This document shows positions 19,731 through 28,091 of a stretch of DNA of 28,238 bases, piece after piece. Position numbers and translations under genes: made by a program. The notes under the pieces are model-generated. The model did no database searches. It worked only from the letters and a program-made list of their open reading frames with translations, and had not been told where the DNA came from. Position 1 is the first letter of the stretch. Every line of letters begins with the position of its first letter. The stretch lies in IMG/VR virus record IMGVR_UViG_3300027141_000017, positions 1 through 28,238 of that record. The stretch is one strand, 5' to 3'. The stretch is from a virus.

Positions 19731-20365
19731 GCCGATGCCACCTGCACCACTGTGCAAATGATGCCCGGAATCCCCGGATGCGCGAACGGACTGGTCGCCG
19801 CGGCCTCGGCGTGGATGTATGCAGCAGCGTTGCTAGTCACCCAGATCAGCTCGATGTAGTCCGCCGCCGCCAGCTTGAGGATGAAGTTCACCGTCCCGAT
19901 CACGTTGCCCTCAACTCCGCCGTGGCTGGAGATGATGCTGAACTTGCTATCGCTGTCAATCACGTCGCCACTTGCGCCGCTGTCGTTCTTGCGGAGCCAC
20001 ACGTTGATGTCGTGGATCTGCGCGTCGGAATTGCTGAATTGAATCGAGAACGTGAAGCTGTAGATCCCCGGATGGTCAACCGTGATCCGGCTATTGGAGA
20101 TCACATTGATGCCACGGTTGTCTAAGTCGTTCTTGCGCAGCAGGATCGTCGTCGGCGTATTAGCTGTGGCGGTCTGCGACGTTGTATCCCAGAACGAACC
20201 CCAGTTCGCAGGACTGCTGAAATACGGCAGCGTGTTCCACGCTGTCCTGCCGTCACCGATCTTCAGGTTGCCGGTCTGACTTTCAAAACCAGGCTCTCCT
20301 GCCATCAGCACAGGATTCTGCGCTGCCCACTGGCTTCGTGTGTTGACCTTGAAGGGACCGCTCAT
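19727..20365 (-). CDS. Mtd-N / C1q-like fibre or decoration protein
   Basis: The 212-residue protein has two parts. The N-terminal 50 residues ('VNTRSQWAAQNPVLMAGEPG', 'GNLKIGDGRTAWNTLPYF') form the short motif seen at the base of the Bordetella phage Mtd receptor-binding protein and many phage fibres. The rest (about 60-210) is a beta-sandwich of the C1q/TNF jelly-roll type, with 'ITVDHPGIYSFTFSIQFSNS' and 'IHDINVWLRKNDSGASGDVI' as its hallmarks. Such domains trimerise and often bind carbohydrate or protein ligands. It is encoded between the FII-like connector and the tail terminator, so it may decorate the neck or head rather than the tail tip. It overlaps both neighbours by four bases. Confidence 0.75.
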   Translation of the reverse strand: MSGPFKVNTRSQWAAQNPVLMAGEPGFESQTGNLKIGDGRTAWNTLPYFSSPANWGSFWDTTSQTATANTPTTILLRKNDLDNRGINVISNSRITVDHPGIYSFTFSIQFSNSDAQIHDINVWLRKNDSGASGDVIDSDSKFSIISSHGGVEGNVIGTVNFILKLAAADYIELIWVTSNAAAYIHAEAAATSPFAHPGIPGIICTVVQVASA

Positions 20366-20640
20366 GTCTTCTGTATCCCGAGCTGAACGAACTTGCCGTC
20401 GTCAATCAACATCGTCTCGCGGACGGTGTAAGCAGTCCCATCCACAGTGATCGAGTCGCCGCGGATGAGACTGCCGAATGCGGAGGTTCTGGCGGTCAGC
20501 GTGTAGTCGGTGGTGAGCACCATCCCATCGCTGATCACCTGGCTGGGCATATCCAGGATCCCGTTGGCGGTAGTGGCGCCAGCCGTGCAGCTGACGCCAA
20601 AGTCCGCCAGGAAGATGTCCAGATCCTCCGTGATCGCCAT
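20362..20640 (-). CDS. head-tail connector, FII-like
   Basis: The 92-residue protein opens MAITEDLDIFLADFGVSCTA, then 'GILDMPSQVISDGMVLTTDY', 'LTARTSAFGSLIRGDSITVD' and 'GTAYTVRETMLIDDGKFVQL'. The helix-then-beta-barrel layout with 'iDGxxYxVrex..iDDG' is that of the lambda FII/phage attachment family, which caps the head after packaging and presents a surface for the tail. It is located where FII-like genes belong, between small head proteins and tail terminator. The start ATG 20640 lies two bases after the preceding stop. Confidence 0.82.
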   Translation of the reverse strand: MAITEDLDIFLADFGVSCTAGATTANGILDMPSQVISDGMVLTTDYTLTARTSAFGSLIRGDSITVDGTAYTVRETMLIDDGKFVQLGIQKT

Positions 20641-20642
20641 GA

Positions 20643-21023
20643 TCAGACGTACTTCGCAGAAGCAAGACCGATCACAGCAACGGCACCAGTACCAGAGCCG
20701 CCTGCAACGGTCACGGAGACCTTCACAAAGCGCTTGATGTCGGTGACGTTCACAAACAGTTTCTGCAGCGAAGCAGTGTTTGCGGTGGTGGTGGTGAAGC
20801 CGCCACCAGTCACGTCGGTGTAGGAACCGCCGGAGGTGTCGGAATGGGTCAGCTTGACGGCATAGGTGATACCAGCACCGCCGGCTTCGGCGTCCAGCAG
20901 CACAGCAATGTCGCCTTCGTAGCCCTGCAGATCAACGGCAGAGCTGGTCGTGGTAGCAGCCACAACGTCGTTGCGGAGCAGACCCAGGACCGTGGTCTTA
21001 GAGCCAAGGTTGTGGATGGTCAT
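20643..21023 (-). CDS. small head-associated beta-sandwich protein, possible decoration protein
   Basis: The 126-residue protein is entirely beta-rich: 'VVAATTTSSAVDLQGYEGDI AVLLDAEAGG', then 'YAVKLTHSDTSGGSYTDVTG', 'FVNVTDIKRFVKVSVTVAGG' and 'GAVAVIGLASAKYV'. This family is common just downstream of major capsid genes in siphoviruses and podoviruses. The 'LxxSDTSGGSYTDVTGGxF' and 'KRFVKVSVTVAGGSGTG' segments are its signature in my memory. A capsid-decorating or head-stabilising role is plausible from position and fold, but not proven. It starts by ATGA overlap with the upstream gene. Confidence 0.7.
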   Translation of the reverse strand: MTIHNLGSKTTVLGLLRNDVVAATTTSSAVDLQGYEGDIAVLLDAEAGGAGITYAVKLTHSDTSGGSYTDVTGGGFTTTTANTASLQKLFVNVTDIKRFVKVSVTVAGGSGTGAVAVIGLASAKYV

Positions 21024-21226
21024 GATTTAGCCCTCCGTCGAGGGGTAGATGGTTTAGGTGCTGGTTGAGCAATTTCCTCAACCAAGTCGGCCACCTTGTC
21101 GGCGACCGCAACAGCTTTACCAATACCGATCAGGAACTTGGCATCCGAGGGGGAAGCCTCATGGACTTCCCCAAGACGGATCACCTGGCCTGCCAGCATT
21201 GTTTGCCGTAGGACCTTGATCAACAT
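21020..21226 (-). CDS. small phage protein following capsid, unknown function
   Basis: The 68-residue protein begins MLIKVLRQTMLAGQVIRLGE, continues 'VHEASPSDAKFLIGIGKAVA' and ends in a basic, proline-containing tail. This is the widely found short phage protein with a beta-hairpin ('xxKVLxxTxxxGxxIxxGEVxExxxxxAxxLIxxGKAxx') located right after capsid genes; function is not established. The ATG at 21226 is two bases from the capsid stop. The longer in-frame extension to 21400 overlaps the capsid gene out of frame and is rejected. Confidence 0.72.
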   Translation of the reverse strand: MLIKVLRQTMLAGQVIRLGEVHEASPSDAKFLIGIGKAVAVADKVADLVEEIAQPAPKPSTPRRRAKS

Positions 21227-21228
21227 GA

Positions 21229-23541
21229 TCAGAGGGTGTCGTTGCCGCGGCTGAAGGACTCGGCGTGACGGATCGCGATGTCGCAATCTTGCATGGCAAC
21301 CACACGCACAGTTCCGGAGGTGCTGTGGGTGTAGGGGTCCACCATCAGGTCGAGGCCAGAGAAGTAGCCGATGATCAGGTCGGCGAAGTTGCCGAACCAC
21401 AGATCGCCAGAAGCCACTTGGTTGGACAGCACACCGCGGTAGCCGTTCACCTCGCCGTTTTCCATGATGAAGATGCCGGAGCCGGCGTCCTTCTTCGTGG
21501 TCTTGAGGTTGCCGCGCATAGCAGCGTTCATCAGGTACACAGGCGTACCGAGCAGAGCGTTGGCAGTAGCCACGTCGCTCTCCAGATCCACCACTTCAGC
21601 GAAGGTAGGAGCAGCAGCGGCGAAGTCGACAGTGCCGATGCCGGTGGTGTTCTTCAGACCCAGAGGCTCGCTGTTGGAGCCGGTGCCATACAGGCCGGCG
21701 GCGTCGATCTTGAGAGCGATCACGCTGGCCAGGTCGCTGCGCACCATGTTCTCCACGTCGATGGAGGACTGGATCATCAGGCGACGGCTGAAGTCGGTAT
21801 AGGCAGCCACGGTGCGGGGCACCAGGCTCACTTGGTCGACGGTCTGCTGGGACTCGGTGGGAGAACCGGACTCGGCCACCCAGTAAGCGGTAGCAGCGCC
21901 GGACTGGCGGGGGATCGCAACGTTGCCGGTCAGGCCGGTCAGCACGGTGGCGCCAGCTTGATCCAGGGCGGAAGCGTTACGGAGCAGGTCGATGAACGAA
22001 CCGGCATCCAGCTCGGTAGCAACCAGGTTGCCGCCGGCGGAAGCGGTGCCGACGTTCAGGTCACGGCGCAACACATCCTGGGGGATGGTGATGCCACGGG
22101 ACTGACGGCCGAGTTTGGCAGCAGCAGCTTCAGAGGCCTCGATCTCGAACGCAGCAGCCTCACGGGCAGAGCGGTCGGTCGGGTTGGAAAGATAGTTGAT
22201 GGCACGCAGGAAGGAGAAGCTGCGGCTCTCCTTCTCGCTGAGGCCAATGTCGGCGGCCTGCATGGTCACGGTCTCCTGGGGAATGTTGAGCTTGTCGAGG
22301 ACAGCAGCACGAGCCTCGTCGATTGAACGACCAGACTCGACCATCTGCCGGCCAAGGTCCTCCATGCCGTGCTTGGTGCACAGGGAGGTGATGTCCGAGA
22401 TGCGGGCGCGCTCAGCCTCAGCGGCTTCGGCACGCACCACGGCCAGATCGGGGGTGGTGTTTTCCATTGAAGGAATGGGATCGGGTGTTGGTGCTGCCGA
22501 AGCAGCATTGTCATCCTCAAGCGATCGGCCTATCCCGACGCCAGGGTCAGCTGGCACCGAGACAACGCTGATCTCGTAAGGAGACCAAGCAGTAGCAACA
22601 AAGTCGCCACTGCCACGCTCCTCCATTTTGTCGATGGAGTAGCCGAACGAGACGTTGCGTAAAACTCCGTCTCGCACGTCGCTCAGGATCTCCTGAGCGA
22701 ATGGGTTGCGGCTAAACCGCACACGCGCATATCCTCGGCGCTTATTGCCGTCGATATACGCGCGCTCCACAACACCGATCACGCGATCAGGGTTGTGGTT
22801 GAACAACAGCGGAGCGCCATCGTTCAGGCGACTGAGATCAGCCGCCTTGCTTTCGTGGCTCAAAATCTCATTGCCGAAATACCGAGCCACCGGATACTCC
22901 GAGCTGAAGGGGAACTCGAAGGTCCGCTCCTCCACCTCATCAAAGCTGGTCAGCTCTGCACGCTGATATTTGCCCGTCAGGCTCCGCAGTGCCGCGATCT
23001 TGGTAAGCGTCGAAAACTTATGGCCGACCAGCGTCTCAGTCGCCTCCCAGCCTTCATCGCCTTCGCTATAAATCCGAATCAATGCAGCAGGATCCTCAGC
23101 GCTTGCATCGATGCTGAACTCGGTGTCGGGTACGCCCAGCGTGCCCTCACGCATCACATGCTCGATCCGGCCGCGGGCAGTGCCACCGCTCGAATCCCAT
23201 TGCACGAAGTCGCCCTCGCTCAGTTCGCCCGGTGCAGCACGATCGACTTCACCATCGCCCGTGGCTTCCTCGAACATGATCGGATCGAAGTCATTCTCGG
23301 CCAACCACTCACGCGCCTCAGCCGGCGTGAACTGCGAGCTACGGAACCGGATGGCTTGAATCTCGCTCACGCCTTCCTTGATCCCGTAGATGAAATCAAT
23401 GCCTGAGCCGCCCGCATCGTTCTCTCGACGTAACGAATCATATTGCTCGGGATCGGTCAGCCGAGCAGCATGTTCATTCGGATAGGGGCGCTCTGAGTCC
23501 ACGGCGCTTCTTTCTTGTATTGCCTTGATTCTATCGGCCAT
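21229..23541 (-). CDS. fused Tudor-like domain, HK97 prohead protease and major capsid protein
   Basis: This 770-residue protein combines several functions. Residues 1-105 are a polar region with 'EAREWLAENDFDPIMFEEAT'. Residues about 108-181 ('EGDFVQWDSSGGTARGRIEH' to 'VGHKFSTLTKI') form a small beta-barrel like the Tudor-type DUF2945 fold. Residues about 190-340 are an HK97-family prohead protease with likely catalytic H249 ('LLFNHNPDRVIG'), S298 ('NVSFGYS') and E323. Residues about 355-475 are a helical scaffold-like (delta) region, and about 480-770 the HK97 capsid fold ('RDLNVGTASAGGNLVATE', 'SRRLMIQSSIDVENMV'). Protease and shell protein are normally separate genes; fusion implies one protease per capsid subunit, followed by cleavage in cis or trans. 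Confidence 0.9.
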   Translation of the reverse strand: MADRIKAIQERSAVDSERPYPNEHAARLTDPEQYDSLRRENDAGGSGIDFIYGIKEGVSEIQAIRFRSSQFTPAEAREWLAENDFDPIMFEEATGDGEVDRAAPGELSEGDFVQWDSSGGTARGRIEHVMREGTLGVPDTEFSIDASAEDPAALIRIYSEGDEGWEATETLVGHKFSTLTKIAALRSLTGKYQRAELTSFDEVEERTFEFPFSSEYPVARYFGNEILSHESKAADLSRLNDGAPLLFNHNPDRVIGVVERAYIDGNKRRGYARVRFSRNPFAQEILSDVRDGVLRNVSFGYSIDKMEERGSGDFVATAWSPYEISVVSVPADPGVGIGRSLEDDNAASAAPTPDPIPSMENTTPDLAVVRAEAAEAERARISDITSLCTKHGMEDLGRQMVESGRSIDEARAAVLDKLNIPQETVTMQAADIGLSEKESRSFSFLRAINYLSNPTDRSAREAAAFEIEASEAAAAKLGRQSRGITIPQDVLRRDLNVGTASAGGNLVATELDAGSFIDLLRNASALDQAGATVLTGLTGNVAIPRQSGAATAYWVAESGSPTESQQTVDQVSLVPRTVAAYTDFSRRLMIQSSIDVENMVRSDLASVIALKIDAAGLYGTGSNSEPLGLKNTTGIGTVDFAAAAPTFAEVVDLESDVATANALLGTPVYLMNAAMRGNLKTTKKDAGSGIFIMENGEVNGYRGVLSNQVASGDLWFGNFADLIIGYFSGLDLMVDPYTHSTSGTVRVVAMQDCDIAIRHAESFSRGNDTL

Positions 23542-23549
23542 CGGGATTC

Positions 23550-25133
23550 CTATTCCTGTAGGTCTTCCGTCAGATCTTCAGTCCCTTCCTCCTCGGGATA
23601 ATCCTCCTCCTCCTCGATCACCGCTTCGGTCTCCTCGAACGGTGCCTCGGTGCCCATTGGCCTCGCAGCCTGCACCGCACCGCCTTCCGTCACCTCGCTC
23701 GGGTCGGTGTCCGTGATGATGTTGAACTCATCGAGCATCGCCAGCTCGCTCTGACGGGTGAGCATCACATCGTCGAGATCACCGCCCTGCTCGGCGATAA
23801 CCTGCGTCAGAGTCTTGAAGCCACAGCGCACAGCGGTCTTGTACGCATCCACTTCCTTCTGCGGATCCACCCACTCCCAGCTACGGGGGATCCACTTGCT
23901 AGCGCGATAGCGGTCGGGGTTGGTTTCATACCCAGGCAGGTTAACCGCACCGCTCAGCACCGCCATCTCCAGCCATGCGTTGAACACCGGCTGGTGGAAG
24001 TTCTCAATCATGTACCGCTGCAGCACGCGGTACGCATCGCGCTCCTCGAGCAGGCTCAGTCGGCTGCTGCTGTAGTTGCTCTCTGAGAAGTTCTTGCTGA
24101 TGCTCTCAAACGAAACGCCCAGGCCAGCCGCCACAGCACGCAGCATCGACCGGGTGAATGGCTCAAGCTGCCCGTCCGGTGCGTTCATGTCCGGCACCGT
24201 CACGCTCTGACCCGGATCGAGGTACTTGAAGACCCCAGGAGAAAACTCGCTCACGCGCTCGCCTTCATACATCTCGTCCGCCGTCAGCTCACCCTCAGGG
24301 CTGGTGATGAATCCCATCAGCGCGCTGCTAGCCCGTGCCCGCACCAGCTCGGCCTCCTCATAGCCCTGCAGCATGTGCAGCCGCATCAGTGCCGACGCGA
24401 ACCACGTCACGCCCCTGGTCTGCCCAGGTCGCTCCGGGATGAACAGATGGATCACCTCATCAGCAGGCACGCGAATCCGGCGGCCAGTGGTGCGCACGTT
24501 GCCGGCGTAGGTATCGCCCGGATGGTTCGCATAGAAGTGATACGCCTGCGGCCGCAGGTACTGATCCACCTCGATGCCCATCCGCACCGTGTTGCCATCC
24601 TTGGCCTGCGGCACGTCGTCATCGATCAGGTAGTCCGCCTCCAGCAACTGCAGCGCAAACGGCACACGGCTATCGCCGAACGGCCGGCGGATCATCCTGA
24701 TGAAGATCTCGCCGCTCTCCGCCAAGCTGCGCACCGCCAGCCGCTCAATATCGTGGAAGCCGAGCAGGCCGCTCACGTCGCAGCGATATTTATTCATCCA
24801 CTTCTCGAACGCCTCGTGGATCTGGGCGTTCATCGCCTCATCCAACTTGCCGCCGCGCAGCATCCGCACCTGGCTCTGATGCCGGATGCCGTGGCCGATC
24901 ACGTTGTTCTGGATAGCGCGCAGCGCCTGCTTCGCATAGTCCGAATCACGGCACAACTGCCGTGCCCGGTTGCGCAATGCCTTGAAGCTCGACTTGATCT
25001 CGCTATCGGCGCTGGTGCCGCTCGTCACCCAGTCCGCCGTCAGCCGGCTGACGCGCGCGCCCTGATACGCACGTTGCCGCGGCCGGATTGGCGCGAATCC
25101 CATTGCCTTAAACAGCCGAGTGCGCAGACCCAT
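23550..25133 (-). CDS. portal protein, lambda family
   Basis: The 527-residue protein is the lambda gpB-type portal. Landmarks are 'SRLTADWVTSGTSADSEIKS', 'LRNRARQLCRDSDYAKQALR', 'NNVIGHGIRHQSQVRM', 'LQLLEADYLIDDD', 'QTRGVTWFASALMRLHMLQG' and 'FESISKNFSESNYSSSRLSL', followed by 'WLEMAVLSGAVNLPGYE'. Twelve copies should form the DNA channel at one vertex. The last 40 residues are strongly acidic (EEEEDYPEEEGTEDLTEDLQ), a likely flexible tail. The gene begins in a TGATG junction with the gpW-like gene. The capsid fusion follows after 8 bases. Confidence 0.93.
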   Translation of the reverse strand: MGLRTRLFKAMGFAPIRPRQRAYQGARVSRLTADWVTSGTSADSEIKSSFKALRNRARQLCRDSDYAKQALRAIQNNVIGHGIRHQSQVRMLRGGKLDEAMNAQIHEAFEKWMNKYRCDVSGLLGFHDIERLAVRSLAESGEIFIRMIRRPFGDSRVPFALQLLEADYLIDDDVPQAKDGNTVRMGIEVDQYLRPQAYHFYANHPGDTYAGNVRTTGRRIRVPADEVIHLFIPERPGQTRGVTWFASALMRLHMLQGYEEAELVRARASSALMGFITSPEGELTADEMYEGERVSEFSPGVFKYLDPGQSVTVPDMNAPDGQLEPFTRSMLRAVAAGLGVSFESISKNFSESNYSSSRLSLLEERDAYRVLQRYMIENFHQPVFNAWLEMAVLSGAVNLPGYETNPDRYRASKWIPRSWEWVDPQKEVDAYKTAVRCGFKTLTQVIAEQGGDLDDVMLTRQSELAMLDEFNIITDTDPSEVTEGGAVQAARPMGTEAPFEETEAVIEEEEDYPEEEGTEDLTEDLQE

Positions 25134-25702
25134 CAGAACCTCACGAACAGATTGAACGGATTGCCCAGACCATTGGCGATCAGCTGAGCCTTCTGCTCAC
25201 GATTCACGTCAGCCTTCAACTTAGTTTCTAAAGCCAGCAAATCCGTCAGGTCGTATTTCTTCAGGCTCCTGTTGCCGATCGTGTATTCCTTCGCCACACC
25301 ACCAGCGACGATCGCGCGGATCGCGGCCTGCACCGCATCGAGATCCTTCTGTGCCTGCGACCGTCCATCCAGCGCTGCCGGTGTGCCCGAGTAGCTCAGC
25401 GCCGCCAGCACCGTCGACTGGCCGCTGCCCAGCGTGATCGTGCTGCCCGTCTTGGTCGCAACGGCTTGCCAGTACCAAGTGCCGGCATCGAAGTTCACGC
25501 TCGTGGCCGCAGCAATGCTGAACTGCCAACCGGTCCCATACGCAGTGCCCACCACCGTCGCGCCTTCGCTAGCAGCGTTGAAACGCAGGTAGTAGGTCAG
25601 CGTGTAATCCGAACTGCTGACCTCATTGCCCAGATTGTCCACACCAGCAACATCCCGCCACTGGATCGTGTCGCCTGCTCTGATCTCGCTCGGGATGTTC
25701 AC
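25133..25702 (-). CDS. head-tail joining protein with N-terminal beta-sandwich and C-terminal gpW-like domain
   Basis: The 189-residue protein starts with GTG 25702. Residues about 1-110 are a beta-sandwich ('IRAGDTIQWRDVAGVDNLGN', 'YTLTYYLRFNAASEGATVVG', 'FDAGTWYWQAVATKTGSTIT'), reminiscent of immunoglobulin-like phage domains. Residues about 118-175 form a helical hairpin with 'KEYTIGNRSLKKYDLTDLLA LETKLKADVNRE', typical of gpW, the protein that joins head and tail or closes the portal. The gene is in the position of lambda W, between TerL and portal. Lambda gpW itself is only about 68 residues, so the added sandwich domain roughly triples the length. Confidence 0.78.
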   Translation of the reverse strand: MNIPSEIRAGDTIQWRDVAGVDNLGNEVSSSDYTLTYYLRFNAASEGATVVGTAYGTGWQFSIAAATSVNFDAGTWYWQAVATKTGSTITLGSGQSTVLAALSYSGTPAALDGRSQAQKDLDAVQAAIRAIVAGGVAKEYTIGNRSLKKYDLTDLLALETKLKADVNREQKAQLIANGLGNPFNLFVRF

Positions 25703-25705
25703 GGC

Positions 25706-27565
25706 CTACCAGTTGCTGACGAAGCCACCAGCAGCCACGGGTGCCGGCGACTGCTTCCTTGATCTTAGCGGTGCCTTCTTACCTTCTTCCATCTGCTGCC
25801 GCAACTGCTCCCACATCGTCGCCTGGTTCATCCGCCGGCTGTAAATCAACAGCGCCGCATAGCCATACACCGCACAATCCAACGCTTCATTTCGATCACC
25901 CGACTTCTTCACCCACTCCCTGATCGGAAATCCTCGGTGATACCGCAGCGCCTGCCGTTCGCTGGTCAACTGCCGGAAGTATTCCTCATCAGCAGCCATG
26001 CCGAAGTTCAAGCTGCCGCCCGCTTCGTTATGTCGCAATCTGCCGAACAGCGTGGTCTTGATCGTGTCCGTCCCGAGCTGGTACAGCGTCACGCCCTTCT
26101 TCAGCACCTTGCCGCGCCAGTTCACGTCCACCTTGTTGCCCTTGCCCACCGCTGGACTGTTGCGCCGGCTGCTGCCCTTGATCGCCACCACGCTCTGCCG
26201 CACACGCTCACGCACATAGTTGTAGACCTCATGCGTGCAGTGGCCGCCAGAGTCGATCGCCATCTGCGCGATCTTCAACTCCTTCCCGCAAGCTGTCGAC
26301 CAGCCGGTGGCCAGCACATGATCCAACTGCTTCCAGACCTCGAGCTGGGTCGGGTCGCCCATCAGCTCCTGATGCCACACCAGCCAGCCGGTCTCGCCCT
26401 CGCCCCATCCCCACACACTCACCGCCAGTCGGTTGTCCTGCACGTCTACCCCGGCCGTCAGCAGCACCACCCCATCGGGGCATGTGCCCGGCTCATACGC
26501 CAGCCGCTTGGTCATCAGGCCTTCAGCGTTCACCGCCGCCGCATAGTCCTCCTCCCATGTCTCCGCCAACCGGGTGTTGACGAACGCCTTCAACGCTGGA
26601 CCGTCGCCCTTCGCACGCAGGAAGTCATCAACCAACTGCTCCCAGCTGCACCATCCCAGCGGGCTATACAACCCCGACAGATGGAAGCCAGCCGTCTTGC
26701 CATCGCTTGGTGCCGTCGCGCGCCACTCACCAGCGCCAAGCATCCGTGGCTTATGCACCTCCTCGAATCGCTCGCCGCATTTGTCGCACTCATACCTCGC
26801 CGTCTCCGGTCGCCGCTCCTCCCACTTCAACCTTGACCACTGCAGCCATTGCATCTCACCGCAACACGGGCATGGCACATAGAACCGCCGCTGGTCGCTG
26901 CGCTCATATTCCGCCTCGATCCGGCTGAAGTCCTTCACCGTCGGCGTGCTCGTCAGCAGGATCTTCCGCCGCGCGAACGTCGTCGTCCGCCGCTCTGCCA
27001 GAGCCACCGGATCGCCCTCGCCATCCACGTCGCTCGGGAACGCATCGATCTCATCGGCGAACAAATACCGGCACGGCGCTGAGCGCAATCCCGTCGCGCT
27101 GTTGGCGCCGGTCAACAGCAGGATCCCGCCGAGGTACTCCTTGGCGAACATCGTGTTCCCCGAGTCCCGACTCCTGGCCGGTGCAATCTTCTGCGCCAGG
27201 CAAGGCGTTTCATTGATCAAGCTCTCCAGCCGCTGCTTGCTCAAGCGTTTCGCCATCTCCACCGTCGGCTGCACGCACAACATCGGACCGGGCGCATGAT
27301 CGATCACATAGCCCAGCCAGTTGCTGCCGGCCTCCGTCTTGCCCGTCTGCGCCGCGAACATCATCACCACCCGCTGCACCGGGCTGCTGCTGCTCAAGCA
27401 GTCCATCGGCTCCCGCAGGTAAGGAGTCCTTGCCGTCCGCCACGGTCCAGGCTCCGCCGATGCCTTGCTGCTCAGCCGCCGATAGCGGTCCGACCACTGG
27501 CTAACCGTCAGTGGCTCTTCAGGCCGTAGCCCCTCCATAAAGCCAGCGCGCCATGGATTAACCAT
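25706..27565 (-). CDS. terL: terminase large subunit, gpA-like
   Basis: The 619-residue protein is a lambda gpA-type terminase. It has the ATPase motor with Walker A 'AAQTGKTE' (about 71-78), Walker B 'RYLFADEID' (about 166-174) and coupling motif 'LLTSTPT' (about 203-209). A zinc-binding insert has cysteine pairs CPCC and CDKC (about 232-263). The nuclease domain follows, with 'TAGVDVQDNRL', 'AIDSGGH' and 'DRNEALDCAVYGYAA' carrying acidic metal ligands. It cuts concatemeric DNA and drives it into the prohead. I choose ATG 27565 because GGAG lies 7 bases before it and it overlaps the small subunit stop by 8 bases; ATG 27589 would add eight residues. Confidence 0.94.
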   Translation of the reverse strand: MVNPWRAGFMEGLRPEEPLTVSQWSDRYRRLSSKASAEPGPWRTARTPYLREPMDCLSSSSPVQRVVMMFAAQTGKTEAGSNWLGYVIDHAPGPMLCVQPTVEMAKRLSKQRLESLINETPCLAQKIAPARSRDSGNTMFAKEYLGGILLLTGANSATGLRSAPCRYLFADEIDAFPSDVDGEGDPVALAERRTTTFARRKILLTSTPTVKDFSRIEAEYERSDQRRFYVPCPCCGEMQWLQWSRLKWEERRPETARYECDKCGERFEEVHKPRMLGAGEWRATAPSDGKTAGFHLSGLYSPLGWCSWEQLVDDFLRAKGDGPALKAFVNTRLAETWEEDYAAAVNAEGLMTKRLAYEPGTCPDGVVLLTAGVDVQDNRLAVSVWGWGEGETGWLVWHQELMGDPTQLEVWKQLDHVLATGWSTACGKELKIAQMAIDSGGHCTHEVYNYVRERVRQSVVAIKGSSRRNSPAVGKGNKVDVNWRGKVLKKGVTLYQLGTDTIKTTLFGRLRHNEAGGSLNFGMAADEEYFRQLTSERQALRYHRGFPIREWVKKSGDRNEALDCAVYGYAALLIYSRRMNQATMWEQLRQQMEEGKKAPLRSRKQSPAPVAAGGFVSNW

Positions 27566-28091
27566 CAGCCAACTCCACCAGCGCCGCACGGTGCTCCTCT
27601 GTCAGCACCTGATGGATCGCCGCTGGATCTGTCTCGCCAGCAAGCTGGTGCGAAAGCCGATCAGCCAAATTCGCCAGCGCCTCACGCACACTTCGCCCCA
27701 TCGCGAACGCCTCCTTCTTCACATCCACAGCAGGCACCAGCTCGCGCCGCTTCAGATCCACCTCCAACTTCGCTAGCTCCGCCTGGTAGTGCTCACGCCG
27801 CGCACGGCTTTCATTCAGCTCCGGGATCTCATCGTCAGGCAATGCCTGCAGCCGTTGCCGTAGCTCGCGCGGATTAGCTGGTCGCGGCTCCACCGAGTCT
27901 GGCTCATCCACCTTCGCGTTGTTGTTCTTCAGCGTATTCTTTCGCCACAGCTCCAGCGCCAAGTCACGATCGAGCCAGCGCTTGCCATCCTGCTCAACAA
28001 CAGCATCAGCAATCCGGCTCTTGCTTGCATGAGTCACCGCCGCCTTCGTGCAGCCTTTGATCAGTGCAAACTCCGCAAACGTGACTAGCAC
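27558..28091 (-). CDS. terS: terminase small subunit, Nu1-like
   Basis: The 177-residue protein begins with GTG 28091. The N-terminal 60 residues (LVTFAEFALIKGCTKAAVTH to 'DGKRWLDRDLALELWRKNTL') form a winged helix-turn-helix of the excisionase/Nu1 kind, which recognises the packaging site. A linker of about 30 residues follows, then helices 'NESRARREHYQAELAKLEVD' and 'LKRRELVPAVDVKKEAFAMG' typical of the Nu1 C-terminal assembly region. It directs the large subunit to the packaging start. It is the first gene of the late operon in the window, preceded by 147 bases without a gene. Confidence 0.88.
   Translation of the reverse strand: MLVTFAEFALIKGCTKAAVTHASKSRIADAVVEQDGKRWLDRDLALELWRKNTLKNNNAKVDEPDSVEPRPANPRELRQRLQALPDDEIPELNESRARREHYQAELAKLEVDLKRRELVPAVDVKKEAFAMGRSVREALANLADRLSHQLAGETDPAAIHQVLTEEHRAALVELADG

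Noticed and set aside
21265-22326. Long plus-strand open frame of 353 codons opposite the capsid gene
   Set aside because: It is exactly antisense to the conserved capsid fold, is rich in Gly, His and Val of the kind produced by complementing GC-biased codons, and has no recognisable domain.
24375-25187. Plus-strand open frame of 270 codons opposite the portal gene
   Set aside because: Antisense shadow of a conserved portal protein, His- and Leu-rich, no motif and no upstream neighbour in the same direction.
25937-26836. Plus-strand open frame of 299 codons opposite terminase large subunit
   Set aside because: Antisense to strongly conserved terminase motifs; Leu-, Arg-, Pro- and His-rich without motif.
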